From NCBI GenBank assembly GCA_016618085.1, contig JABLTG010000020.1, positions 62,001 to 126,000 of the forward strand: 64,000 nt of DNA, in the 5' to 3' direction. The stretch is from Neovahlkampfia damariscottae. Its lineage: Eukaryota > Heterolobosea > Selenaionea > Neovahlkampfiida > Neovahlkampfiidae. This document shows, in pieces, positions 10,610 to 23,133 of the stretch (positions are counted from its first letter, which is position 1; the number at the start of each line of letters is the position of its first letter). Both the position numbers and the translations under genes were made by a program. The notes under the pieces are model-generated. The model searched no databases, had not been told where the DNA came from, and saw nothing but the letters and a program-made list of their open reading frames with translations.

Positions 10610-13016
10610 ATGATTGAGGAGGAAAAAGAAGTTTTATGTGGTAATCTATTATTAAACTAACCAGAAAAGATATTTGTTCTGAAAATATTGCCACGTTATT
10701 TTGTAAAGATTGTGAACAAGGAATTTTGTGTCAAAGTTGTTCAAAATTTTTTCATTCAACCAAAAAAAGAAGTCATCATATACCTGAATCATTGAATAAA
10801 AAACAAACATCAAAGATAAATTGTTCAAGACACAACAAAGAAAGACTAAAATTGTATTGTAAAGATTGTGAGTGTTTAGGTAAGACTAAAGTAGTTTATT
10901 CAACCAATTTAGTTTGTTTAAGTTGTGTAACTGAGAATCATTCTGGACATTTTTGTTGTCAACCATCTGAAGGAATAAATGAATTATGTACAAAATTATT
11001 ACAAGAAGAGATTAAATTAGATGAAAAAATAAAAAAACAAAACTTAAAATTGAATTCATTTCAAAAAGTCTCTATGGAAATTGAAGAAGAAAAAGAAATA
11101 TTAAAAAAAGAGATTGAAGAAGGATTTGAAGATTTAAAAAATATTTTAAAAAAAAAAGAAGAAAATTTAAAAGCACAAGTTGAAAATTTTGAAAGTTCAA
11201 AATTAAAAAAGATTAGATATTATTCTGAATTATTAAAAACATCAATTTCAAATTTAAATTTTATTGAACAAGAGACCAATGAATTAATTAAAAAAAAAGA
11301 TACAACCATTGAATTTTGTGATGATTTAATTAATTTTAAACAAAAAATTGAAAAAGAAAATGAAAATGATAAAATTGAAAATACACCTGAAATATATCAT
11401 ACTGTACATAAAACATTTGATGCTACAAGTTATGTTGAAAATTTAAAATCATTATGTCTTATACCAACTATAAGTAAATTAAAAAAAAATTAAAATATAT
11501 TAGATCCATCTCTATGTTCTGTTATACCTGAAACATATTTTAATGGTATAATTGAAGAAGAATTAAAATTTACTTTAATCTTAAAAGATAAAATTGGAAA
11601 ATTAATTTCATTACATGAATATGAACATAATATTAGAATATTTATTGAAACTAAACCAAAAAATTTAACAAAAGAACCAATTTTAATTATGAAAAAGAAA
11701 GGAGATGATACTTTTAATGGTTTATCTATTTCATTTCAAAGTTTTTGTACAGGTATTTATACATTAAGAATATTATGTGGTAATCAAGATGTAAAAGATT
11801 CACCTTATAAAATTGAAATATTTGATGAATTACCAGCTACTATGGATTTAAAAATTAAATTAAATGATAGTTTAAATTCAAGTTTTAATTTTTTAAAACA
11901 AAACTTTTGGTTCAAAGATGATGAAAATAGATTTTTAATAATTGATTTTAAAGGTGAAATATTACAAGATTTTGATTTATCTGAAAAATTAAAAAATGAA
12001 ATTAAATTTAATTCATTTTCATTTGATAAAGATGGAAATATTTATTGCGCAGATGGTCATAAACATTTTTTTAAATTTGATCCAAATTGGGAATTAAAAT
12101 TTAGGTAAAATTTAATTTTTTTAATCATTTGAAAAGAATTTATCCAGCAGAAGGAAATTTTTCAAGTTCAATTTTATTTGATGGTGAATTCATTTTAGCA
12201 ATTTATAAACGTGGACCATTATTAATTTTAGATAAAGATCAAGGAACGACCATTGAAATTATAAAAATTGAAAATTTAGAAAATGTAACTGATTTTGTAT
12301 TATTAGGTGGTAAAATATTCATTTTAGATTCTGGTATTATAAAATGTTTTACAAAAAAAGGATATTTTTTATATCAAATTGATGATTTTATAAACGTAAA
12401 ATCAATTACAGTTGTAAATTATCTTTTATATGCATGTCAAAATAATTCATCAAAATGGGTCAAAGTTTATTCACCAAAAGATGCTTTAATTATAAATTTA
12501 TCAGATGATGAAGATGATTCAGATTTATCAAATGAAAAAAAATCATTTTTTGATAAATTATCAATATCATTTTATACAAGTAATCAATCAAATTCAAACA
12601 AAGATTTAAGATCTCCAATGCATAATAATTTAGTTAAATCACCAAGAAGTCAAAATAATTTAGTTAAATCACCTAGAAATAATCAATTAATTAAATCACC
12701 AAGATCTCAAACGAAAACAAAAAATCAATCATCTAATTCAACACCTTCAAAAAGATCACCTGAATTTGGTTCACCAAGAAATTCTGATGAAAATAAATCA
12801 ATTTTTCATACACCATCAAAATTAAATACACCATCAAAAAATAATACACCAAAATATAATACACCTTTGAATAAGAGTGTTTCAAGTCGAACTCCAAATA
12901 GTGTTCAAAGTTCAAATCAAAGTCCAAATCCAAATCCAGATAAATTAAATGTTTCAAATGAAACTTCAAAGAGTTTCTTTAGTTTTATGTCACCAAGATT
13001 TCCAAATAAAAAATAA
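10610..13016 (+). CDS. TRIM-like protein: B-boxes, coiled coil, filamin repeat, propeller
   Basis: Exon 1 (MIEEEKEVLC) joins through a 29-nt intron to DICSENIATLFCKDCEQG, forming a B-box-type Cys/His zinc site (CDIC...CKDC...CQSC...H). A second B-box follows (INCSRHNKERLKLYCKDC...CLSC...H). Residues about 110-250 are coiled coil. After an intron near 11474-11503 comes an immunoglobulin-like filamin repeat (GIYTLRILCGNQDVKDSPYK is its hallmark last strands). Repeated blade-like segments of an NHL-type propeller follow (FDKDGNIYCADGHKH, GGKIFILDSG). The last 150 residues are low complexity with SPR and TPSK/TPNK repeats. No RING finger is visible, so ubiquitin-ligase activity is not supported. 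This order (B-box, coil, filamin, NHL) matches the TRIM2/3/71 arrangement without the RING. Confidence 0.75.
12600..13016 (+). repeat. low-complexity Ser/Pro/Asn tail
   Basis: Coding repeats of a K-S-P-R-[NS] type (four copies about 12,610-12,710) and a N-T-P-[SK] type (about 12,800-12,860) at the end of the TRIM-like protein. SP and TP pairs make it a candidate target for proline-directed kinases. Confidence 0.7.
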
Positions 13017-13023
13017 ATATTTA

Positions 13024-16014
13024 TTATAACATACTTTGTAAAAAGAATGAATTTACATTTGGATCAGTTGAATCTTGTAAATTTCTAATAATATTTTCTG
13101 CAAATATTCTATTATTCCATCCAACTTTATACAAAACTTTTTTGAATGGAGATGGATAATTCACAAGATTAGAAATAAATTCTAATTTATCATTTGGTAC
13201 TAAATGAACAATTCTACCAACTAATTTTCCAGTTTTTAATAAACTTTCATGATTATTCTTGGCAACTCTTTCAAATGCTTCAAAAATATATTTGAAATTA
13301 GTACTCATTTGTTTATTAAAATATTCTAAATGTTCTCTAACAACTCTTTCTTTTGTTTCAATTGCAATACTTGAACTATATACATTTAAATTAATTTCAG
13401 ATGATTTATAAAATGAAAGTGAGTCCATATTTGAACTACCAATAGATACAAATTTATCATCCACAATTGTAAGTTTTGAATGAATATAAATAGTTTTTAC
13501 TTTTATGAATATGAGTTTATAGTTAATCTTCTTACATGAATTTAAACTTTCATCTTGTCTAACTAAACCATAAATACCAACTCTATCAGGTGCTGTTTTA
13601 AATATAATTTCTAAATGTTCATCAACTAAAGAGATATTGAATTCAATTTAAAATCAAACTATGATCTTGTGACATATCTAACATTGAACCAACAAATCCT
13701 TTTGGTAAATCTGTTTTGATTGGTGCAACCATAATTACATATAAATCTGGATTACGTTTTAATGCATCACACATACATTGAGTTAAAACAAAATTATGAA
13801 ATGGCCATTGATGTTCAAAATAAAGATATCTAAAATATTAAATATGAATTTAAATTTCAAACTCTTTTGCACTATTAATTATTGAACAAAACATATCTAA
13901 AAGAACATGTCTATCAAGGACAGCAGGCCATGCTCTAATCACTTGAACTGTTGATTTATGTATTTGTGAATCTTCTGGATCTTTCATTGGTTTTCCAATT
14001 TTATCAAATTTTGGATATTTTAAATTCTTTACTGTGTGATTATCATTTGTAAATGCATGAAACCATCTTTGAAGAAAATGATAATATAAATCTTTTGTAG
14101 CATTTCCTCTAACAAAACATTGAACATCATGCCATAACCAATTAAAATTACCCCAAAATGGCTTTTTAAAAGTTAAATAAATTAAATTTACTTGAACTGC
14201 TTTTCCACCATATCTTTGTACTTCATCTTCTTTTAATAATGAATTTAAATCCCATATTGATTGTGGTGGCTTTAAATATTATTTAATATATACTTTTTCA
14301 TTTTTACTAAATGTAATGGTTGATCAAATCTTCCTCTTGCAATATCAAATCCCTTTTTTTTTTAAAAATAAATTAATTAAAAACTCCTGTAAATGCAACA
14401 CATCTATTATTATATTCAGCATCAATTAAAACTAATTTTTCATGATGACAACTAACAACACCTTTTGGATTACCAACTAAAATAAATATTATATCTGCAT
14501 CATTTGATGATTTATAAGGATCTGAATATTTTGAATTTGGATTTGGCTTTTTATTATTAAAAAAGAAAGATAAAAGAATTACCAAATCAAATTCAGTATA
14601 ATAAACAATAACTTTTAAACCACGATTTTCAGCTTCATTTTGTAATTTTTTAATTTCTCTTTCAATAGTGACTTCACCTAAATATAAATATCGATTTAAG
14701 TATGATAAAAATTGATGTCTCCAAACCATAATTCTAACTTTAACACCTGCACTTGCTCTATCTAATAAAATATCCTTTTTATTTTTAAAATTTATGATTA
14801 ATTGTACTGATAAATTCTTCCAATTTCCAGTTGTAAATTTCTTTTGCAATTTATCAAATAAAGAGTTTGAAGGTTGATGTTTTGTATAAATTAAACCAAA
14901 AGTTAAAGATAATTCCCAACCTAAAATATCAATTGTATGTTCTGCTTGCATCATATAATGATAATATCTACCAAATGTTTGTAATCCATCAATTAAAATT
15001 TCAACTTCATTTCCTTCTGATAAAGGATGAAAATGAACATCATCTAAATTCTCATTTGATTTTTCTTGATAATATTGATCTAATGTATCAACTTGTTCAT
15101 CTTTTATAATTTCAATTTCTTCTTTTAACATTGTAAATTTTATATTATAACAATGTCCATCATTTTCAATAGTCATACTTTTAACATCTTTTGAATTTTG
15201 AAATTTTATAATTTTTTTTGTTTTATCATTTGAATTTGTCCATATTAAAAATTCATTTCCTTCTTCATTATGAATTATTTCAAATATTGATTCATTCACC
15301 AAAGAATCACTAAATATTAAATTACTTGCATAATATTTGATACTAAATGAACTAACTGTTGAAAATGAAACTATTTTATGAGTTTTATATACTTTCTTAC
15401 AATGATGACTTGAAAATGCAGATGAACTTTCATGTTTTTGAAAATGACCTAACCAATATCTATTTGTTGGTTGTGCATTAATATTATCTGATGAATAATT
15501 AAACTCAACATCTGCATAGAACTTTTCAGGTAAAATATTATTTTGTCGTTTTAAACCTTTTCAAAATTGAATAATTTATGAATTACAAGTTAAATTATTT
15601 AATAAAAATGAGTATTGATACTTCACTATTTCTACTGTATATGATAATCTAAATAATGGTGTATTTCTTTGTCCATACGCCAAAAATTTTGGTTTACTTG
15701 TTAAATCTCTACCAAAGTCAAAGATTGTATGTCTACCAAGATGTGTATTATTTTTTCCTTCAACTAAAGTTAATGATATGTGAGAAGTTGTGATATGAGT
15801 TTTTTGATTTATTAAAACAGTTTCTGGACACTTTAATGAACCAAGATAAATTCTAAAAGGTAATTATTCAAGTTATTTAATACCTTCTCGTTATTTGTCC
15901 AGTATCAGTTCCAATGTCAAGAAGGATCTCTGATTCCATTTCGTATTTTTGTGCATTTAAAGAAGTTGGATATTTTGCTTCAATCTCTCCAAATCTAATA
16001 CGGTAAAGCTTCAT
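13024..16014 (-). CDS. phospholipase D, two HKD motifs
   Basis: The ATG at 16014 opens MKLYRIRFGEIEAKYP, and about a dozen introns follow. The first HKD is HHEKLVLID, about 14,420-14,450, followed by FTGG-FDIARGRFDQP, the PLD 'GG.D...GR.D' segment rebuilt across an intron. The second is HSKLTIVDDKFVSIGSSNMD, about 13,420-13,480. Between them lies the typical WHDVQCFVRGNATKDLYYHF block (about 14,090-14,135), so both catalytic halves are complete. The enzyme class hydrolyses phosphatidylcholine to phosphatidic acid. The N-terminal 250 residues are beta-rich and may be a C2-like membrane module; I see no clear PX or PH domain. Two introns (14775-14807, 33 nt; 14547-14582, 36 nt) are multiples of three without stops. 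Its stop lies 7 nt from the stop of the convergent TRIM-like gene. Confidence 0.85.
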
Positions 16015-16062
16015 AATTAATTCAGTGATTTAGTTATCAAATTTATCTCAAGTCAAAATTTA

Positions 16063-16067
16063 CCAAT
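16063..16067. promoter_or_regulatory. CCAAT box of the PLD gene
   Basis: TACCAATGG on plus, 49 nt above the minus ATG at 16014. Confidence 0.45.
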
Positions 16068-16110
16068 GGAAATAATTTAGGAAATTAGATTTTAAAAAAT
16101 AATTAATTTG

Positions 16111-16115
16111 ATTGG
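16111..16115. promoter_or_regulatory. CCAAT box of the SNAPC4-like gene
   Basis: TGATTGGTCA, 40 nt before the ATG at 16155. It sits in the 140-bp divergent spacer shared with PLD. Confidence 0.55.
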
Positions 16116-16154
16116 TCATTGAAGTGCAAAAAAAAATTCACCCATAATTTTTTA

Positions 16155-18513
16155 ATGTTTCAACATGATATAGACGAACTGTCCTTCAATCAAATCACTG
16201 AACTACAAGAAGAAGAAGAAGATGAAGATGAAGAAAATGAAGAGGAATTAAAATTGAAACAAATTTTATTAAAACAAAAAGGAAGACTTTCAGAATTTGA
16301 AGAAGTTGATGAAGAGGAAGAAAAAAGAATAAGAGTTGAAAGTTTAAAAAAAATGCAAGATTTAAATTCAAAATATAAAGAAATAATTGAACAACAAATA
16401 TCTCAAGTAGAAGAAAAACTAAGATCAAATGAAACTTCTCAAAGGAATTTAAGGTTAATGACTTCAATAAACGCAGCAACTCGTCCTTCAAATTCAAAAA
16501 AATATACAGTTTCAATTCAAAAAAGATCTGCTTCTTCATACTTTTTCGTTGATGGTTATGGAAATCAACCAGAAGAAAATATTGATGCAAAAAGAAAAAG
16601 ACTTCAAACAGAAAAAATGCCTTTGACTTATCAAACAAAGAAATGGACTGATGAAGAAATAAATTCTTTAAAACATGGAATTCATCAACAAAATCAAGAA
16701 ATTTTGACTTCAAAATTACTTACGAAAGTAAAAAAAAAAATATACTGAATTTTTAAAAAGTATCAAAATAACACTGAAAAGGATTCTGTCGAAAAACTAC
16801 AAAAAGAAATTGAAGATATTTCTAAAATGTCTGTAGAAGAATTGGAGAAAGATACAACAAATATAAATTGGAACTTAATTTGTGAAATGCATGTACCAAC
16901 TAGAAGTCCAATATCTTGCAAACAAAAATGGGAAATAGTTCTTAAACCTGGAATTAATAATGATTCATGGACTGTTTCTGAAGATAAATTACTTTTAAAG
17001 TTGGCAAAAGAAAATAATGGATATGACTGGATTGAAATAGCTCAAAAACTTGGTACAAATAGAAATGCGTTTCAATGTTTTAAAAGATACCAAAGAAGTT
17101 TAAATCCACATATGTTAAAATCAAAATGGACAGATGAAGAAGACGCAGTTTTGATTGACGCAGTGAAGTTGTATGGAGAAAAGAATTGGCAACAAATTAG
17201 TACTGTGTTGGATGGAAGAACAGGACAACGTAAATTTATTTATCATTAACAATTTTATTCATAGAATGCTTGCATCGTTGGTCAAAAACATTAAATCCAA
17301 CTATTAAAAGAGGTCGTTGGAGTGTAGATGAAGACAATAGGTTACGTTTGGCATGTCATGCTTATCAAAATCATAATTGGATTAAAATACAACAACATAT
17401 TCCAGGTAAATATTCATTTTAATTAACAAAGTCTCTTTATAGGAAGGTAAGATTTTGAATTTTCTTTAAACTTTCTCAAGAACAGATGTTCAGTGCCGTG
17501 AACGTTGGTGTAATATCATCAATCCAGTAAATAATTAAAATAGTTTTAACAACTTAAAAAGGACTTAAAAAATGGACCATGGACAAAAGAAGAAGATATG
17601 CGTTTAAAGAGAGCAGTAGAAGAGTTAGGTGTTGGAAAATGGAGTAAAATTGCAGAAGAATTATATCCAAGAACTGATAATCAAATTTGGAGACGTTGGA
17701 AAGCATTAAATGCAGATAAAGTTGATGATTATGTAAATATTTTAAAATTTTTAAAAAAAAAAATAGAAAAAATCACTTCAAGCCAAAGATAAAGTTATGG
17801 TTAAAAACTTTGTTGGAAGAGAAAAAGAAAGACCAGAAATAACACCTGATGATCTTAAAGAATCTGAAAATGAATTAAAATCAAGATTATTATCAGAAAA
17901 GTATCCTTATTCAATTGGATTACCTTCAAGTGAATTTGTTAAAATATCTTTATCTCTAGTTGATTTAATGTCAAATCCAAAAGAATTAAACAAACCTGAA
18001 AAACAACAACCAATGTTTGTTCAACCATGTATTTCAATGCAACATTCATTTCCATGTTTACCTGCTACAAGAAGAAATTGTTATGCACTTTCAATTTTGA
18101 ATAGACATCTTTTTTATCCTGAAAATATTTTTAAAGAAATTACAAATGAAAATATAACTGAAGAGAATTATAAAGAAGAATTTGAAGAAAAATTTGATTT
18201 TGATAAATTAGATTCTGATTCATTTGAAGAAATTAAAAAGAAATGGGAATCAACAGATGATGCACCAAATTTTGATTTTGATGAATTAAAATATTTAGAT
18301 ATTGAAAAATTAAAAGAATCAAAAGAATTTTCAATTTTAAATTCATCATTTATGGCATTATTTTCACATTCATTACTCAGAGTTATGCAAACAACAAAAC
18401 AATTAAAACCTGAAATATTAGAGAAATCAACAACAGCACCACCTATTATTCCATTTTATAAAGATAAAAAAAGAAAAAGAAATGAAGAAACTTCAAAAAG
18501 AAAAAAAAAATAA
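16155..18513 (+). CDS. SNAPC4: SNAPc largest subunit (SNAP190/SNAPC4), Myb repeats
   Basis: The N-terminus is acidic and coiled (EEEEDEDEENEEE). The DNA-binding core holds one degenerate and four good Myb/SANT repeats in the SNAPC4 order: NDSWTVSEDKLLLKLA, SKWTDEEDAVLIDAV, RGRWSVDEDNRLRLA and NGPWTKEEDMRLKRAV. Each is followed by a third helix with a W/CxxRW-type end (QCLHRWSKTLNP, QCRERWCNIINP, QIWRRWKALN). SNAPc binds the proximal sequence element of snRNA genes and recruits Pol II or Pol III. Introns: about 16727-16760, 17230-17265, 17406-17442, 17447-17480, 17527-17561 and 17730-17766. The pair at 17406-17480 encloses a 4-nt exon. The C-terminal 230 residues are acidic, then end in a basic KRKRNEETSKRKKK nuclear-localisation-like cluster. 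Four and a half repeats fit SNAPC4 better than c-Myb, CDC5 or DNAJC2. Confidence 0.85.
17443..17446 (+). other. 4-nt microexon (GAAG)
   Basis: The four bases GAAG are flanked by a 37-nt intron (17406-17442) and a 34-nt intron (17447-17480), both GT-AG. Including them gives CCA-GGA-AGA-ACA, restoring IPGRTDVQCRERW, the strongly conserved third-helix entry of a Myb repeat. Skipping them breaks the frame at once. Confidence 0.75.
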
Positions 18514-18519
18514 AATATT

Positions 18520-19221
18520 TTAATTTTGATCATTTAATTTAAAAATTAAAAAGTACAATTTCAAAAATTCATCTTTTGTTAAATCAGTTTTTGTTAATGA
18601 TATACCAAGTTGTTTACAACATTTTGAAATGAATAAATCATTTACATCAGCAATATATCCAAAATTTCGATGACCTGTTCTAGAAATTATACCATCATAA
18701 ACTGAATCACCAAATTGAAATAAAAATTCTAAACCTAATTTTGCTTCAATTGCAACTAATAAACAAATAATAAAATATAGTACATCAACTTCAACGAATC
18801 CAACTTTACCAGAAAGAAAATCAAAAGTATCAAGTATTTTATACTCTTTCCATTTTGTTACAATCTCTAATACTAAAAAGAACATATCTTCTCCAAGAAA
18901 TGAAATATTTTTTGGTGTCTTTGGACTCTTTAAATCTTTTTCATTGTCACCAGTCTCTTCTCTTGCTGTAGTGATCGGTTTGAACATTTCATTAATTGTT
19001 TTACAAAAACTTTTGTATGCTTCTTCAGATGTTATTGTTTGATAAAACTTTCTGTAAAGTGAAACATCAATTGTCTCAGTTTTTGGTTCAACAAATTCTT
19101 GGAAGTGTTGAAATTTTTTCTTTTTCACTAAATAATTTTTGAATAGAGTTAATAAGTTCTTTTCATTTATGTTTGACTTTGTTTGAATTGTCTTGCGTTT
19201 TGGTGAAATACTTCTTCTCAT
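18520..19221 (-). CDS. unrecognised protein, possible degenerate EF-hand pair
   Basis: The ATG at 19221 starts MRRSISPKRKTIQTK, a basic N-terminus with an SP-K site. The protein is 233 residues in one exon. The C-terminal half (FLSGKVGFVEVDVLYFIICL, then FGDSVYDGIISRTGHRNFGY and LTKTDLTKDEFLKLYF) has the helix-loop-helix rhythm of EF-hand proteins, but the loops lack the acidic ligands, so calcium binding is doubtful. I cannot name a family. It is divergent from Raptor across a 183-bp spacer and convergent with SNAPC4 (6-nt gap). Confidence 0.55.
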   Translation of the reverse strand: MRRSISPKRKTIQTKSNINEKNLLTLFKNYLVKKKKFQHFQEFVEPKTETIDVSLYRKFYQTITSEEAYKSFCKTINEMFKPITTAREETGDNEKDLKSPKTPKNISFLGEDMFFLVLEIVTKWKEYKILDTFDFLSGKVGFVEVDVLYFIICLLVAIEAKLGLEFLFQFGDSVYDGIISRTGHRNFGYIADVNDLFISKCCKQLGISLTKTDLTKDEFLKLYFLIFKLNDQN

Positions 19222-19235
19222 TTTTAAAAAAAATG

Positions 19236-19240
19236 ATTGG
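19236..19240. promoter_or_regulatory. CCAAT box, EF-hand-like gene
   Basis: GTCCAATCAT on minus, 15 nt upstream of the ATG at 19221. Confidence 0.55.
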
Positions 19241-19364
19241 ACAAGAAAAGACAACGTTTCCTTCTTTTTTTTTTTTTGAAAATTTAAATAAACATTTTAG
19301 AAGTTAAAAATAAATTAGTTTCGACACTAAATCCTAAAAATCCAAACTTTCCAAAACACTTCAA

Positions 19365-19369
19365 CCAAT
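19365..19369. promoter_or_regulatory. CCAAT box of Raptor
   Basis: AACCAATAAT, 36 nt before the ATG at 19405. Confidence 0.5.
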
Positions 19370-19404
19370 AATATTTCAACAATTTTTTCGTTGTTGTTCA
19401 AACA

Positions 19405-22400
19405 ATGATTCATCTAGAAGAAGATGAAATCGAAGAATTTATTCCTGAATTCAAACCAGAAGTGGAATTTTCAAAAGAAATTATGTTACAAGAAGAAGAA
19501 GTTTCAGTTATCGACTGGAGAATGAAGATTAGAGTAAATTTATTTTATTTATTTTTAAATATTCAAAGCTCAAAACGGTTCATGTAGCAATAGTCATGTG
19601 TTTAAATATTGGTGTTGATCCACCTGATGTTATAAAGGTTTATCCTTGCTCTGTTCTTGAGTGTTGGTTAGATCCTCAAAGTCATCAAATTTCGAAACCA
19701 CTAGAAACAATTGGAAATACCCTCAAAAACCAATATGAAAGATGGCAGCCAAGGGTAATTTGAAAAAATAAAACATTAAAAATCCAGGCTCGATACAAAT
19801 TGTGTTTGGATCCGACTGTCGAAGAAGTAAAAAAAACTTGCACATCTCTACGGAGAAGTGCAAAAAAAGAAAGAGTTTTATACCATTATAATGGACATGG
19901 TGTTCCAAAACCTACTTCAAACGGAGAAATTTGGGTGTTCAACAAAAATTTTACACAATATATTCCTTTATCAATATATGACCTACATTTATGGATGTCA
20001 TCACCATCAGTATACGTATTTGATTGTCCTTGTGCTGGGTTAATATTAAAATCTTATTTAAAATTACTGAACAAAGAAGTAAATGACATCAAAAAACTAT
20101 TCTAACTTTAAAGACAATGGAAGAAAATATATTTTTAGGGTCATGCAGTATCAATGAAATATTACCAACGAATCCAAATTTTCCTGCTGATTTTTTTACT
20201 TCTTGTTTGACAACACCAATAAAAACAGCATTAAGATGGTTTAATATGAATAACAAACTATTAGAAGGAATTTCAATTGATTTATTAGACAATATACCTG
20301 GTAAACTCACAGACAGAAAGACACCTATGGGTGAATTGAATTGGATTTTTACAGCTGTAACAGATACAATTGCGTGGAGTGTTTTACCAAGTGGTAAGGA
20401 ACATTATTCATTTATAAGTTTTTAGATTTATTTCATAAATTGTTTAGACAAGATTTATTGTTGGCAAGTTTATTTCGTAATTTTCTTCTTGCAAATAGAA
20501 TTATGAGATCTGTAAAATGTACACCTGTTTCACATCCAAAATTACCACCTACACAAGACCATCCTTTATGGCAAGCATGGGATTTAGCAGTTGATCAATG
20601 TGTTGAACAACTTCCAAAATTATCAGAAGATAGTAAAGCAGAATATATAGTAATCTAAAAAAAAAAAAATAATTAAACATAACTTTTTTATTAGTATAGC
20701 TCTTTCTTTGAATCACAATTAACAGATTTTGAATTATGGTTAGACTTTGCATCAGAAAAGAAAAAACCACCACTTCAATTACCAATATTACTTCAAGTTT
20801 TATTATCACAAGTTCATAGATTAAGAGCTCTATCTTTATTAGCTAGATTTTTAGATTTAGGTGCATGGGCAGTTAATTTAGCTCTCTCTGTTGGAATATT
20901 TCCTTATGTTTTGAAATTATTACAAAGTCAATCAACAGAATTAAGAAAAGTTTTAGTTTTTATTTGGTCAAGAATTATTGCAGTTGATAAAAGTGCACAA
21001 AGTGATTTAGTTAAAGATTCTGGTCATATATATTTTATCAATACAATTACAGGTGATACAGTTGATTCATCTTTGAAAGCACTTTGTTGTTTTGTTTTAT
21101 GTAATGTTGTAGATGATTATGTACCTGGAAAAGAAGGATGTTTTCAAGATCCAAATATTTTATTATATTTAATTGAACAAGTTGAAACACCTGATCCTTT
21201 ATTAAGAAAATGGATTTGTTTCTTAATTGCAAAGATTATTGAAGATTATGATGAAGCAATTGAAGTAGCTTTATCTGATGATATTCATACTAAAATATCA
21301 GAACTTTTATTTGATTCATCACCTGATGTAAGAACAGCAGCAATATATGCTTTATCTGTATTTGTTGGAAAAGATCAAACTAAATCAGATAATAGAGCTA
21401 AAGAAGAATTTAAAATTGGATCATATTTATATCAAAGTATTTCAGATGGAAGTAATATGACAAGAAGAGAATTAGTTATTGCTTTATCTGTATTTTTAAA
21501 AAGTTATGAAGAATTTGTTTCACCAGAACTTTTAAGAGGTATCATTTTTGAAGATCAAGAAGTTTTGAGACAAAGATCAGAATCTATTCAAGAAATTAGT
21601 CAAAATAGTTTAAATGATATTACACCAAAAGATATGCAAAATCGTGACATTGGAAAAAGATCATATTTTGCTTTAGATTTGTGTAGAGTTATTTTAATGT
21701 TATGCTCAGATCCAATGAAAGATGTATCAGAACTTGCAATGAAATTATTTACATATATGAAACATACAGTAAGTGTTTATATATTGTTGATCATTTTATA
21801 GTTTTTTAAATTATCAAAAACAAATTCAATTAATATTTCAGCTTTATTTTTAACATCAACATTTTTTCAATCAAATTGTGAAGATTTTTCAAAATCAATT
21901 TTAGAATCTAATGTTATGGTATTAGTAGATTTATATTTTTTCTAAATTAAAAAAGTTTGATAAAAATGATACACCAAAGATTAGATGGAGAATTAGAAGA
22001 AATAAAACAGTAATTAAAGAAGCAGGAGAAATACCAATTGAAATATCAAAAAAGAAATTTGAAGATCAAATTGGATTTCTTTCAAATCAATCTGATATCA
22101 TTTCAAATGTTCTATTTCATCCATTTGATCCACATTTAATTGTATCAGATGAAAAAGATCGTATAAAGTAATACTTTGAATAATATTAAATATTAGTGTT
22201 TGGAATTGGATTTCTGCAACAAAAATGAATTCATTTTCATGTGGAAAATATTTGAGTGGAAGAATAACTGATTTAAAATTGATTAATGAATCAATTGAAC
22301 AATCTTTATTATTAGTTTCATCTGCATCTGGTAATATTTGTATTTTCAAAAATTATGGAAAAGATGAAAGTTTAGTTACTGCATTTAGAGCAGTACCAGA

Positions 22401-23079
22401 AGCAATTTCATATCAACAAGGACCTGGTATAATTACTGCTTGGCAACAACAAAACAAAACATTATATTGTGGTGGTGAAATTGAATTTATTAAAATTTGG
22501 GATATTGAAAAAGAATTTTGTGTTAGAGTACTTCCAACAAATTGTGATACTTCTGTTACTTCAATGTCATGTAGTAAATTATCAGGAAATTTATGTTATG
22601 TTGGATGTGGTGATGGTAGTATTTTATTAATTGATCAAAGGGTTAATGAACAGCATTCTGTTGTTTCAAATATGAAAGAACATAAAAATTGGATTGTAAA
22701 TTTAAAAACTCCAAAAAAAGATGAAAATACATTGATATCAGGATCAGGTGATGGTTTGATCAAATTTTGGGATGTTCGTAAACCAGAAAAATCAATCAAA
22801 GAATTTCAATCACAAAAAGGTTCACTTTCTGCACTTGCTATTCATGACTATGCATCTTTAATTGCCACTGGAAGCTCAAATCAACATATCAAAGTATTCA
22901 ATTTCAATGGTGATAATTTAAGTACAATATATTATCATGATGGATTTTTAAGTCAAAGAATTGGACCAATTTCTGCATTAGGTTTTCATCCTTACAAATT
23001 ATGTTTGGCTGCAGGTGCAACTGATTCTATTGTCTCTTTATACACAAATGACAAAAAAATGAAAGGAAAAATATTTTAA
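19405..23079 (+). CDS. RPTOR: Raptor, scaffold of TORC1
   Basis: About ten short introns. The N-terminal Raptor/caspase-like domain is unmistakable: [20 protein letters not shown] (rebuilt across intron 1), [45 protein letters not shown] and [10 protein letters not shown]. The pseudo-caspase His and Cys are both present. The HEAT/armadillo region follows ([54 protein letters not shown]). A C-terminal seven-bladed WD40 propeller runs from about 22,090 ([17 protein letters not shown]) to [20 protein letters not shown]. Raptor presents TOS-motif substrates to TOR and mediates lysosomal recruitment. Length, about 1,100 residues, is slightly shorter than the 1,335 of human Raptor. Exon joins checked by eye: 20064-20110 region (KE-TMEEN), 20395-20426 (LPS-DLF) and 22168-22197 (RI-NVWNW). 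Confidence 0.93.
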
Positions 23080-23133
23080 ATAAATCATTTTTGATTCAAT
23101 AAATTGATTGAATTTGCTCATGTTAAATGAACT

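Noticed and set aside
16195-16713. 172-codon open frame on the minus strand
   Set aside because: It is the exact antisense of the acidic SNAPC4 N-terminus. Glu/Asp/Lys-rich codons read backward as Leu/Phe/His-rich frames without stops. No start context, no homology.
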